This document shows positions 1 to 6,641 of a DNA stretch of 9,406 nt, one piece after another (the stretch's first letter is position 1; the number at the start of each line of letters is the position of its first letter). The notes under the pieces are model-generated. The model was given only the letters and a program-made list of their open reading frames with translations. It did not search any database and was not told the origin of the DNA. Origin of the DNA: Clostridiales bacterium (GTDB lineage Bacteria; Bacillota; Clostridia; Oscillospirales; Acutalibacteraceae); contig JAAYKB010000184.1 of NCBI GenBank assembly GCA_012522615.1, positions 1 to 9,406 on the forward strand. The letters are read 5' to 3'. A program made the translations under genes and the position numbers.

Positions 1-2
1 AT

Positions 3-803
3 ATATCAATCCCGTGGATAATTTCGGGGGACAGTTATGCAACTCCGGGTAGCGATTCTTATTATATTAATGAAATAAATCTGGCGGATTTGCTTACCAA
101 AGAGTATGCGCAGGAATATGTAAACACCTATTTGGCGCCTCTCGATTACAAGGTCCATGTTGAATACCTGCGTATTGACCAGGATGTCGATTATAACGGC
201 GACCCCGGTCTGAGCTTTGTGATTAACGATTTCACACTGACCGATGTGAATACGGACTTTGCTGACTCGTACAATGAACTGCTGTCTGCGATTGACGGGC
301 TTGAGCTGGCCAAGGGAATTATACTTCATGACGGAGCCAAGATAAGGACATCCGAACCGCAAGGCCTGATGTTCGGCACCATGGTCGACTCGGACGCCGG
401 AGACCTTTACATCGCTAGCGGATATACCCCGACCGTATACGGAACGGTACTTCTTCCTGAAAATCTGATTCCGGTCGGCGAGGAACTCACAAAAGAAACT
501 GCCAAAGCGGTGTATAAGGAATTCGATGCAAATGAATATCCCAATCTCGCGGAATATAAAGTGTATCTGATTGGATGGACAACCGAACTTCAAATGACCA
601 GAAACATCACCGCCAGGTCTTATGTCGTGTACGAGAAGGAAGGGGCCGACCCAATCACCGTTTACAGCAGTAATACGGTTACCCGTTCGGTATACACGGT
701 TGCTATAAACATTTATAACGAAGAGTCGGGAAATCCCCCGCTTGAAGATAATCTTGAGAACGGACCGATTGCCTACAACTGGCTGATTGGCGGCGGCGAA
801 TAA
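3..803 (+). CDS. C-terminal part of an extracellular or surface protein (5' end outside window)
   Basis: The reading frame is open from the left edge, so this is the last 266 residues of a longer protein; the TTG at 90 is internal and not the start. What is visible resembles a C-terminal module seen in secreted proteins of Clostridia. It has an RTSEPQGLMFGT segment (visible residues 115-126), then YGTVLLPENL (146-155), then ITARSYVVY with a following TVTRSVY strand (202-231). I recognise this module from memory of such proteins; it has no function I can state. The composition is Asp/Tyr/Thr-rich and Cys-free, as expected of an exported protein, but any signal peptide would lie upstream. It ends 31 bp before the lipoprotein gene on the same strand, so the two are probably co-transcribed. 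Catalytic domains, if any, are outside the window. Confidence 0.75.
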   Translation: MSIPWIISGDSYATPGSDSYYINEINLADLLTKEYAQEYVNTYLAPLDYKVHVEYLRIDQDVDYNGDPGLSFVINDFTLTDVNTDFADSYNELLSAIDGLELAKGIILHDGAKIRTSEPQGLMFGTMVDSDAGDLYIASGYTPTVYGTVLLPENLIPVGEELTKETAKAVYKEFDANEYPNLAEYKVYLIGWTTELQMTRNITARSYVVYEKEGADPITVYSSNTVTRSVYTVAINIYNEESGNPPLEDNLENGPIAYNWLIGGGE

Positions 804-834
804 GATTATCTTGCGTGATTGGAGGAGGTTTAAT

Positions 835-1263
835 GTGAAAAAGCTTATTTTCACGATAGCGCTGATTTTAGCCCTTGTCGGACTGGTTGCCTGTTCACCC
901 AAAAAGAACAGGCCGGAAGGCTCCCGGCAGGAAGGGATTAGTACTATAAGTACTACAGATTCTACAAATACCACATCGGCTGACAGTGCGGATAAAACCT
1001 CATCTGAAAGCTCAAAAAAAGCAAACGGCTCAAAGGATAAAAGCAGTAAGGATAAAGGTTCGTCCGTCGATCTGGAACTCGAGATTCCGGACGAATGGTG
1101 GGATGATGAACCGGATGGTTCATCATCCACCAACACTACTACTGATTCCGATAATACGCCAAAGACAAACCCAGAGACAAATACTACAGAATCATCTTCG
1201 TCTAAAAATCCTAGAGATGAGGATGGCGATGGATGGTTTGGCGGTCCTAATGATTGGTACTAA
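835..1263 (+). CDS. Small low-complexity lipoprotein with acidic, Trp-rich C-terminus
   Basis: This encodes 142 residues from a GTG start at 835, chosen because GGAGGAGG (821-828) lies just upstream and the protein then opens with a classic lipoprotein signal: KK, a hydrophobic run, and the lipobox LVAC with the acylated Cys at residue 20. The ATG at 833 is followed at once by a stop. After cleavage and lipid attachment the protein would sit on the outer face of the membrane. Residues 21-80 and 95-125 are Ser/Thr/Asp/Lys/Asn-rich and probably disordered, like a wall-spanning spacer. Two Trp/acidic patches stand out: IPDEWWDDEPDG (84-95) and the extreme C-terminus, where DEDGDG (128-133) gives a DxDxDG calcium-loop-like motif before WFGGPNDWY. 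No enzymatic domain is visible. Two tiny genes follow at 43- and 42-bp spacing, suggesting an operon. I do not recognise a family. Confidence 0.8.
   Translation: MKKLIFTIALILALVGLVACSPKKNRPEGSRQEGISTISTTDSTNTTSADSADKTSSESSKKANGSKDKSSKDKGSSVDLELEIPDEWWDDEPDGSSSTNTTTDSDNTPKTNPETNTTESSSSKNPRDEDGDGWFGGPNDWY
1101..1128 (+). repeat. Perfect 12-bp inverted repeat inside the lipoprotein gene
   Basis: Arms 1101-1112 (GGATGATGAACC) and 1117-1128 (GGTTCATCATCC) are exactly complementary around a 4-nt loop GGAT. With one bulged G at 1100 the stem extends four more pairs (1096-1099 with 1129-1132). It encodes the WDDEPDGSSS part of the lipoprotein. No T-run follows, so it is not a standard terminator; it would form a stable mRNA hairpin. 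Confidence 0.7.
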
Positions 1264-1306
1264 TGATTATTTTTATTAATCCACCATCAAATCGGCGGAG
1301 TGTTTT

Positions 1307-1408
1307 ATGAAAAGAAAATATGTTAAACCTAACCTTACTTTAATCCTCTGTGTTGCGAACACGGAAATTGCATCAGCCTCGGGAGGTTGGACTGACGGCT
1401 GGCATTAA
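1307..1408 (+). CDS. 33-residue YVKP peptide, paralogue of the next gene
   Basis: An ATG at 1307 follows GGCGGAG (1294-1300) at a 6-nt spacing and the frame runs 33 codons to TAA. The product starts MKRKYVKPNLTLI, has a single Cys at residue 15, then EIASASGGW and a Trp-rich end (W28, W32, His33). It aligns with the 48-residue product at 1451. Shared features are M-x-R-x-Y-[VI]-K-P at residues 1-8, Ile at 13, an I-A-x-x-A-S-G block in the middle, and two Trp near the end. The conserved first half and variable tail resemble a leader-plus-core layout, but no cleavage or modification enzyme is in view. Short YxKP-type proteins are, to my recollection, widespread and uncharacterised in Clostridia. 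The start codon, ribosome site and paralogy support a real gene; the function is unknown. Confidence 0.7.
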   Translation: MKRKYVKPNLTLILCVANTEIASASGGWTDGWH

Positions 1409-1450
1409 AATCAGAGCTAGAATCAAAATAAAAATAAAGGGGGAGCCACG

Positions 1451-1597
1451 ATGGCAAGAGCCTATATTAAGCCAGTTGCAAAAATGATAACATTTCATGA
1501 AAGTGATATGATCGCAACAACAGCATCGGGTGATGTTGAATGGGGCGATTGGGATGATGAAAACGACGGAGACGATGATGGGGAGCTGGGTTGGTAA
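1451..1597 (+). CDS. 48-residue YIKP peptide with acidic Trp-rich tail
   Basis: An ATG at 1451 is preceded by a strong site AAGGGGGAG (1437-1445) at 5-nt spacing; the frame ends at TAA 1595-1597. The first 27 residues (MARAYIKP, then MIT, then DMIATTASG at 19-27) match the layout of the upstream 33-residue protein. The tail, residues 28-48, has 11 acidic residues of 21 plus W31, W34 and W48. It contains DGDDDG (39-44), a DxDxDG motif like that at the end of the lipoprotein at 835-1263. There is no signal peptide and no Cys. A secreted, processed or metal-binding peptide is plausible but unproven. It is the last gene of the left-hand set; about 410 bp of non-coding DNA follows. Confidence 0.75.
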   Translation: MARAYIKPVAKMITFHESDMIATTASGDVEWGDWDDENDGDDDGELGW

Positions 1598-2007
1598 TTA
1601 ATACCGGTTCACGGTGATTTTCGGCAGAAGTTTAAAATGTTCCCCTCTGCGCAGGCGGTTACATTTTATGATACCTGCCTTGATTAAGAGTTGAGAAAAA
1701 CAAAAAGAGAGCAGCCGGAAAATGACGGTTTCCCAAAGGTTTTTCGCACAATTCTTTATTTAAGGATGGTATTAGCGACCCGGCGACTGCCTGTTGATTT
1801 CAAAGAATCTGTTTTTCTGCCGTCGGTATTCATCGAAAGAACAACCCTTGCTGCGATTTCGCAGTGAGGGTTGTTTAATGTGAAGAACAACCGGGTTTTA
1901 TAAGATTTCGGTATCAGCTCCGGGGTGTATATAGGGAAACAGCGTTATTATGGGTATAGCATATTGACTTTACTAATAATAACTAATAAAAAACAGGAGT
2001 TGGTTGG
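1598..2007. other. 410-bp intergenic region
   Basis: I see no convincing gene here. A 33-codon frame from about 1765 has no properly spaced ribosome site. A weak hairpin (ACCG/CGGT, about 1602-1615) before ATTTT follows the last peptide gene, and another bulged stem pairs 1653-1659 with 1673-1680. The only strong structure is the hairpin at 1840-1875. The region ends with an AT-rich stretch and AGGAG (1995-1999), the ribosome site of the kinase gene at 8-nt spacing. Confidence 0.6.
1840..1875 (+). terminator. Strong hairpin, probable terminator of the left-hand gene set
   Basis: Positions 1840-1855 pair with 1860-1875 over 16 positions (9 Watson-Crick pairs AACAACCCT/AGGGTTGTT, two G-U wobbles, then CTGCG/CGCAG) around an ATTT loop. 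The right arm ends in TTGTTT, which is only moderately T-rich. It is 240 bp past the last peptide gene and 130 bp before the kinase gene. A second copy of GAACAACC at 1885-1892 could compete for the right arm, so an attenuator is an alternative reading. Confidence 0.5.
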
Positions 2008-2949
2008 ATGAAAAGGATTTTATGTGTTGGAAGCGTGACAACCGATATAATCGTTACGCCCGCGGACAGTATTCCGGACCCCGGTACGCTGCGGTCTGTG
2101 GATTCGGTAGCCACCCATGTAGGCGGGTGCGCCGCAAATGCGGCGATTGATTTGGCAAAGCTGGGCGTTCCGGTTATCCTGTCCTGCAAGGTGGGTAATG
2201 ACAGCTTCGGCGATTTTGTTATAGAGACCGCCAAAGATAATGGTGTGGATATTCGCGGTGTTATACAGGACAAATCCGTCTCCACCACTGTTTCGATTGT
2301 CTGTGTCAGTTCAAGTGGTGAGCGCAGCTTTATGTATAATCCCGGTTCCACCTCGGCCTTTGTAAAAGAGGATATACCCGACCGTCTTGTTGATGAAAGC
2401 GATATTGTTTTTGTAGCAGGAGCGATGCTGTTAAACTCATTTGACGGAAAGCCTTGCGCCGAGTTTATGAAGGAAGCGCAAATAAAGGGCAAGTATACCG
2501 TTATGGACACGGCATGGGATTTCGAGGATATATGGCTGCCAAAGGTGGTTGATGTGCTTCCGTATCTGGATTTGTTTATGCCGAGCGTAGAAGAGGCGGC
2601 AAAGCTGACCGGAGAAACCGATCCCAACAAGATTGCAGATAGACTTTTTGATATAGGGGCAAAAAATGTAATTGTAAAGCTGGGCAAGGACGGGGCGCTG
2701 GTCTGTCCGGCAGGTCGAGAGCGCGCTGTATTGCCTACATACAAGTCGATAAAACCGGTTGATACAACCGGTGCCGGAGACGCCTTCTGCGCCGGCTTTA
2801 TTGCGGGGTTGGCTCAAGGCTGGGATTATATAAGGAGCGGAAGATTTGCCAATGCGGTGGGAACCCATTGTGTCATGGAAATCGGCGCATCCACCGGAAT
2901 CAAATCAATAGCAGAAACACTGCGCTTCATGGAAACACATTCAATATAA
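2008..2949 (+). CDS. PfkB/ribokinase-family carbohydrate kinase
   Basis: This is a complete 313-residue protein, the usual length for ribokinase-like sugar kinases, which transfer phosphate from ATP to a sugar or sugar phosphate in the cytosol. The N-terminus MKRILCVGSVTTDII is the family's first strand. THVGGCAANAA (36-46) is the substrate-binding GG-N region (PfkB signature 1). MPSVEEAAKLTG (191-202) is the conserved N/S-x-x-E segment. DTTGAGDAFCAGF (252-264) is PfkB signature 2, with the anion-hole GAGD and catalytic base D258. The ATG at 2008 has AGGAG 8 nt upstream. A class II aldolase gene follows after 25 bp, so the pair probably phosphorylates a ketose phosphate and then cleaves the bisphosphate. 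The substrate (fructose, tagatose, inositol-derived or other) cannot be fixed from sequence alone; a nucleoside or 2-keto-3-deoxy acid kinase cannot be excluded. Confidence 0.92.
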   Translation: MKRILCVGSVTTDIIVTPADSIPDPGTLRSVDSVATHVGGCAANAAIDLAKLGVPVILSCKVGNDSFGDFVIETAKDNGVDIRGVIQDKSVSTTVSIVCVSSSGERSFMYNPGSTSAFVKEDIPDRLVDESDIVFVAGAMLLNSFDGKPCAEFMKEAQIKGKYTVMDTAWDFEDIWLPKVVDVLPYLDLFMPSVEEAAKLTGETDPNKIADRLFDIGAKNVIVKLGKDGALVCPAGRERAVLPTYKSIKPVDTTGAGDAFCAGFIAGLAQGWDYIRSGRFANAVGTHCVMEIGASTGIKSIAETLRFMETHSI

Positions 2950-2974
2950 AAACCAACCGAAAGGGTAATTTCTG

Positions 2975-3823
2975 ATGCTTGTAACCTTAAATGAAGTTTT
3001 GCCGGACGCCCAAAGAAACCATTATGCCGTCGGGCTGTTTAATACCGTGAATATGGAAATGGCAAGGGGCGTAATCGCGGCGGCCGAAGAAGCCCGTTCA
3101 CCTGTTATCATCGGTACGGCGGAGGTTCTGCTGCCCTTCTCTGATTTAAAAGAGCTTGCCCCCCTGCTTTCATCCATGGCGAAAGAAGCTACGGTACCTG
3201 TTGTACTTCATTTTGACCATGGCCTGTCAAAGGATTGGATTAATAGGGCAATCAAAATGGGGTTTTCGTCAATTATGTATGACTGCTCGACAAAATCCTT
3301 TGAGGAAAATCTGAGGGATGCCCAAACCATGGCTAATTATGCGCACAGTAACGGCATCTCAATCGAGGCCGAGCTTGGTCATGTCGGGGCGAATGACGGC
3401 AGTGCCGAAGGGAGCGGAGAGGGCGACCACAGCGTTTTAACCGACCCGACAGAAGCGAGAGTTTTTGTCGAATCAACCGGAGTGGATGCGCTGGCGATTG
3501 CTATCGGCACGGCGCACGGGGCTTACAAATCAAAGCCGAAGCTCGATTTTGAACGCCTCAAGGAAATCCGCAGAACCATTGACACTCCGCTTGTACTGCA
3601 TGGAGGCTCCGGACTGTCGGATGACGATTTCCGCACAGCTATTGCAAATGGAATAACCAAAATAAACATATTTACAGACATTAACAACATTTCTGCTAAA
3701 GCGGCACATGATTTATACAGGGAGGGCGCCGGTATGACCGATGTTATGCTCGGCGTGACCGAGGCAGTCAAGCGTGCAACACTTGCCAAAATGAATTTGT
3801 TTGGCAGTGCCGGGCGCGTATAG
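2975..3823 (+). CDS. Class II ketose-bisphosphate aldolase (fructose/tagatose type)
   Basis: This 282-residue cytosolic zinc enzyme would cleave a ketose 1,6-bisphosphate to dihydroxyacetone phosphate and an aldehyde. Class II motifs appear in order: HYAVGLFN (16-23); VVLHFDHG (76-83), with the catalytic Asp81 and zinc ligand His82; EAELGHVG (131-138), including the conserved acidic residues; GTAHGAY (178-184), with zinc ligand His181; LHGGSG (208-213), with zinc ligand His209; and NIFTD (231-235), the phosphate-binding segment. The length matches the GatY/KbaY/FbaA-like group. The ATG at 2975 has GAAAGGG (2959-2965) 9 nt upstream. It lies 25 bp after the kinase stop and is followed by a strong terminator, so the two genes form a compact unit. 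Whether the substrate is fructose- or tagatose-bisphosphate, or an inositol-pathway intermediate, is open. Confidence 0.93.
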   Translation: MLVTLNEVLPDAQRNHYAVGLFNTVNMEMARGVIAAAEEARSPVIIGTAEVLLPFSDLKELAPLLSSMAKEATVPVVLHFDHGLSKDWINRAIKMGFSSIMYDCSTKSFEENLRDAQTMANYAHSNGISIEAELGHVGANDGSAEGSGEGDHSVLTDPTEARVFVESTGVDALAIAIGTAHGAYKSKPKLDFERLKEIRRTIDTPLVLHGGSGLSDDDFRTAIANGITKINIFTDINNISAKAAHDLYREGAGMTDVMLGVTEAVKRATLAKMNLFGSAGRV

Positions 3824-3830
3824 ATTTTGA

Positions 3831-3876
3831 TTATATGGAAAAACCCGCGTTAACTATCGCGGGTTTTTTCATATAA
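3831..3876. terminator. Bidirectional terminator between convergent aldolase and asnB genes
   Basis: Positions 3831-3849 pair with 3858-3876: 19 pairs with one G-T wobble around an 8-nt loop. The core is CCCGCG/CGCGGG flanked by an A-run on the left and a six-T run on the right. It therefore has a terminator form on both strands, 8 bp after the aldolase stop and directly abutting the asnB stop. Confidence 0.93.
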
Positions 3877-5730
3877 TCATCCATCCGATTTATCCGGAAA
3901 ATAAACATCATACCAAAGCAGGAACATATAGATGGTCCAAATCTTGCGGCTGTTGTCCATCTTGCCCTTATAATGCTCGTCAAGAAACCGCAAAAGCATA
4001 TCGGTATGAAAGAAACGTTGGGCGGCGGGGGAGAGGAACGCGGATTTGACGATATTATAATATTTTTCCTGCCGAAGCCAGACGCGTATAGGAACCGGAA
4101 AGCCCAGCTTGGGCTTGTCCGCCGATTCCTTAGGAATGTGCCGCTTTGCCGCAAGCCGCATGGCATATTTGGTTGTGCCGCCCGCGATTCTGTGCTTGAC
4201 AGGAATGCGGGATGCCACATCGAAAACCTCCCTGTCCAGAAACGGAACCCGCAGCTCAAGAGAATGAGCCATGCTCATGCGGTCGGCTTTCAGGAGAATA
4301 TCGCCGACCATCCAGCGGTTAATATCAAGATACTGCATCCGTGTCACGTCGTCCTGACCATTTGTTGCCTGATAAATTGACGCAACCAACTCATTGGGAT
4401 TGCTTGCCGGTATGTTTTTCAAAAGGGCTTGCTTTTCGCGCTTGTTAAACATATAGGCGTTCCCGATAAAGCGTTCTTCAAGCGATTTTGAGCCGCGGAT
4501 GATAAACGACCTGCCCTTGAAGGAGGGAAGAACCGATACAATCGCGGCAAGCGCCCTGCGAAGCCAGCGCGGCAGCTTCTGATAGCCAGCAAGCGAATAG
4601 GGCTCATGGTATATACGGTAGCCGCCGAAAAGTTCGTCCGCGCCCTCCCCCGAAAGCACGACCTTGACATGCTCAGAGGCGAGGCGGGATACAAAATACA
4701 ATGCGACGCAGGAAGGGTCTGCAAGCGGCTGGTCAAGATGATACTGAACGTCCGTCAGCGCTTCCCAGTACTCCTTGTCGCTGATGATATGGGTATAATG
4801 CTCTATTCCCACATGCTCGGCAAGCGCGGAGGCATACTCGCTTTCATTATAATGCGAACCATTGTCAAACCCGACGGTGAAGGCCTTTTGCCCTGAGAAA
4901 TAGCTTGCGACATAGCTCGAGTCAACGCCGCTTGACAGAAAGCAGCCGACTTCCACGTCGCTGATACGGTGGGCTTCTACCGAATCGGTAAATGCTCGGT
5001 CGATTTCCTCAACCGCGTCTTCAAGAGTCATGTCGTTGTCGGGATGAAAGACCGGGTCCCAGTAGCGATGCTCGCTTATCTCGCCGTTTTTGTACCAAAG
5101 ATAGTGGGCGGGGGGCAGACAATATACATTTTTAAAAAAGGTTTTTGGGGGAACCGAATACTGAAAGGACAGGTATCCGTCGAGCGCCTGCTCATTGAAT
5201 TCGCAAACAAAATCAGGGTGGGCGGCCATGCATTTGATTTCGGACGCAAATATAATACGTCCGTCCGGGAGCTTTGTATAATGCATGGGTTTTATACCGA
5301 AATAATCACGCGCGATAAAAAGCGAATGGTCGACCGTGTTCCATATTGCAAAGGCGAACATGCCCCGAAGTTTTGTAAGCAGTTCCTCGCGCCATTCTTC
5401 AAAACCGTGCAGCAAAACCTCGCTGTCCGTTTTTGTTGAAAAAGCATGCCCCTTCTCGATGAGCTCGGTACGCAGAGCGCGGTAATTGTATATTTCACCG
5501 TTGAACATCAAAACAAGCGATTTATCCTCGTTATAGATTGGCTGGTTTCCCCTCTCAAGGTCGATGATGCTAAGGCGGCGGAAACCCATGGCAATGCTGT
5601 CGTCCTCATGTTCCCCGGCTATATAGTATCCGTCGGAATCCGGACCGCGATGGGTGATGCGTTCCGCCATTGCGTGCAGCACCTCTTCACGATTCATGAC
5701 CTGGCCGGAAAATCCGCAAAAACCGCACAT
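3877..5730 (-). CDS. asnB: Asparagine synthetase (glutamine-hydrolysing)
   Basis: This 617-residue protein has the two-domain layout of AsnB: an N-terminal glutaminase releasing ammonia from glutamine, and a C-terminal ATP-dependent synthetase forming asparagine from aspartate through a beta-aspartyl-AMP intermediate. Visible residues are the nucleophile Cys2 (MCGFCGF), RRLSIID (51-57), HRGPD (27-31) and FNGEIYN (76-82) for glutamine binding. The PPi-loop is SSGVDSS (266-272), where Ser replaces the first Gly of the usual SGGxDS, and the late ATP/Asp motif is SGEGADELFGGY (360-371). The start must be this ATG because Cys2 has to become N-terminal; AAGGAG is 7 nt upstream. It stands alone with its own promoter. 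Known family members also include peptidoglycan-amidating AsnB and sporulation-linked AsnO of Bacillus, so the acceptor is inferred. Confidence 0.95.
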   Translation of the reverse strand: MCGFCGFSGQVMNREEVLHAMAERITHRGPDSDGYYIAGEHEDDSIAMGFRRLSIIDLERGNQPIYNEDKSLVLMFNGEIYNYRALRTELIEKGHAFSTKTDSEVLLHGFEEWREELLTKLRGMFAFAIWNTVDHSLFIARDYFGIKPMHYTKLPDGRIIFASEIKCMAAHPDFVCEFNEQALDGYLSFQYSVPPKTFFKNVYCLPPAHYLWYKNGEISEHRYWDPVFHPDNDMTLEDAVEEIDRAFTDSVEAHRISDVEVGCFLSSGVDSSYVASYFSGQKAFTVGFDNGSHYNESEYASALAEHVGIEHYTHIISDKEYWEALTDVQYHLDQPLADPSCVALYFVSRLASEHVKVVLSGEGADELFGGYRIYHEPYSLAGYQKLPRWLRRALAAIVSVLPSFKGRSFIIRGSKSLEERFIGNAYMFNKREKQALLKNIPASNPNELVASIYQATNGQDDVTRMQYLDINRWMVGDILLKADRMSMAHSLELRVPFLDREVFDVASRIPVKHRIAGGTTKYAMRLAAKRHIPKESADKPKLGFPVPIRVWLRQEKYYNIVKSAFLSPAAQRFFHTDMLLRFLDEHYKGKMDNSRKIWTIYMFLLWYDVYFPDKSDG

Positions 5731-5781
5731 ATTCCTGCTCCTTTTATTTCCTCAGAGTTAAATAAATCCAATATAAAATTT

Positions 5782-5810
5782 AGTATACCAGATTTTACGC
5801 ACCTTTTAAA
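5782..5810 (-). promoter_or_regulatory. Promoter of asnB
   Basis: On the minus strand, TATACT (5787-5782) is preceded by TGG, giving an extended -10. A weak -35, TTTAAA (5810-5805), lies 17 nt further up. Transcription would start near 5775, leaving a leader of about 45 nt, too short for a T-box or similar riboswitch. Confidence 0.6.
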
Positions 5811-5864
5811 CATTTTAAGATAACATTATCAAAAAATCATGATGCTGTTATGGAAATATTCGGC

Positions 5865-5894
5865 TGTTTAACAGGCAATTTTATAGAAATACTA
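5865..5894 (+). promoter_or_regulatory. Candidate forespore (sigma-G-like) promoter of sleB
   Basis: TGTTTA (5865-5870) and AATACTA (5888-5894), 17 nt apart, resemble the sigma-G consensus (about TGAATA and CATACTA). SleB genes are known to be expressed in the forespore. The -35 match is only partial, so this is a suggestion. Confidence 0.3.
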
Positions 5895-5939
5895 CTGTTA
5901 TAAATTGAAAACTAATAAGCGATAAGGGGATTTCATTTT

Positions 5940-6641
5940 ATGGAACGAATAATGCTTAGTAAGTCTCGGATCCGCCGTCCCCGCCTTGTCTCGGCTTTAA
6001 TAGCATTGGCATTTATCGGAACGCTTTTAGTTTCAGCGACGCCGAAATCGGAATCCGCCGAAGTGTTATCAAAAATGGGGTCAAGGGGCAGCGAGGTCAG
6101 ACAGATACAAACCAAGCTTAAAAACTGGGGATATTATAAAGGCAGTGTGGACGGAATTTTCGGTTCGAAAACACGTGACGCCGTCGTCGGTTTTCAAAAA
6201 AAGAATGGACTGAAGGTCGACGGGATTGCGGGCCCCGCCACGCTTGCCGCAATGGGAATCTTCACTAAATCCGGCTCGTCGTCGGGAGGTCAAAGTAATA
6301 TCAATCTTCTTGCGCGAATCATCTCTGCCGAAGCCAGAGGTGAACCGTATAAGGGACAGGTCGCGGTCGGGGCGGTTGTTCTCAACCGCATGGAGCATCC
6401 CTCTTTTCCGGATACCATGGCCGGGGTTATATACCAGCAGGGAGCATTTACGGCATTGAAGGACGGCCAGTTCAATGCGCCTGTCGCTGAAAGCGCATAC
6501 CGCGCGGCAAGAGACGCCCTCAACGGCTGGGACCCCGTAAGCGGCGCAATTTACTATTACAATCCCGTAACCGCCACAAGCAAATGGATACACGACCGTC
6601 CCAAGATTGCAAGAATAGGAAAGCATATATTCTGTATGTAG
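5940..6641 (+). CDS. sleB: Spore cortex-lytic enzyme SleB
   Basis: This 233-residue protein has the layout of SleB, a lytic transglycosylase that degrades cortex peptidoglycan during spore germination. Residues 7-40 form a basic segment plus a hydrophobic signal peptide ending near ATPKSESA. Residues 47-106 are a peptidoglycan-binding type-1 domain (GSRGSEVRQIQTKL, VDGIFGSKT, VDGIAGPAT). A Ser/Gly linker (111-119) leads to the SleB/CwlJ hydrolase domain (122-233). It contains ISAEARGEP (128-136), where Glu131 is the expected catalytic acid, then VLNR (147-150) and AIYYYNP (203-209). The ATG at 5940 has AAGGGGA about 9 nt upstream; an ATG at 5952 is an alternative. The usual partner gene ypeB does not follow; a convergent gene does. 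A paralogous cell-wall hydrolase of vegetative cells is less likely. Confidence 0.92.
   Translation: MERIMLSKSRIRRPRLVSALIALAFIGTLLVSATPKSESAEVLSKMGSRGSEVRQIQTKLKNWGYYKGSVDGIFGSKTRDAVVGFQKKNGLKVDGIAGPATLAAMGIFTKSGSSSGGQSNINLLARIISAEARGEPYKGQVAVGAVVLNRMEHPSFPDTMAGVIYQQGAFTALKDGQFNAPVAESAYRAARDALNGWDPVSGAIYYYNPVTATSKWIHDRPKIARIGKHIFCM

Noticed and set aside
787..834. Upstream TTG extension of the lipoprotein gene
   Set aside because: It would bury the signal peptide and overlap the previous gene, and the strong GGAGGAGG site points to the GTG at 835.
6..1136. 376-codon open frame on the minus strand
   Set aside because: It lies antisense to two plus-strand genes with a recognisable module, a lipobox and good ribosome sites. 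Its own translation shows no domain and crosses a gene boundary.
1765..1866. 33-codon frame starting near 1765 in the intergenic region
   Set aside because: The AAGG before it abuts the ATG with no usable spacing, the end runs through the 1840-1875 hairpin, and the product has no resemblance to the nearby peptides.
1964..1992. TTGACT plus TAAAAA as a kinase promoter
   Set aside because: The predicted transcript start would fall within or after the ribosome binding site at 1995-1999, so this promoter could not express the gene properly.
3973..4380. 135-codon plus-strand frame and similar frames opposite asnB
   Set aside because: These are antisense shadows of a gene with all asparagine synthetase motifs intact.
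5731..5775. T-box or other riboswitch before asnB
   Set aside because: The likely leader is only about 45 nt and has no T-box sequence or specifier hairpin.
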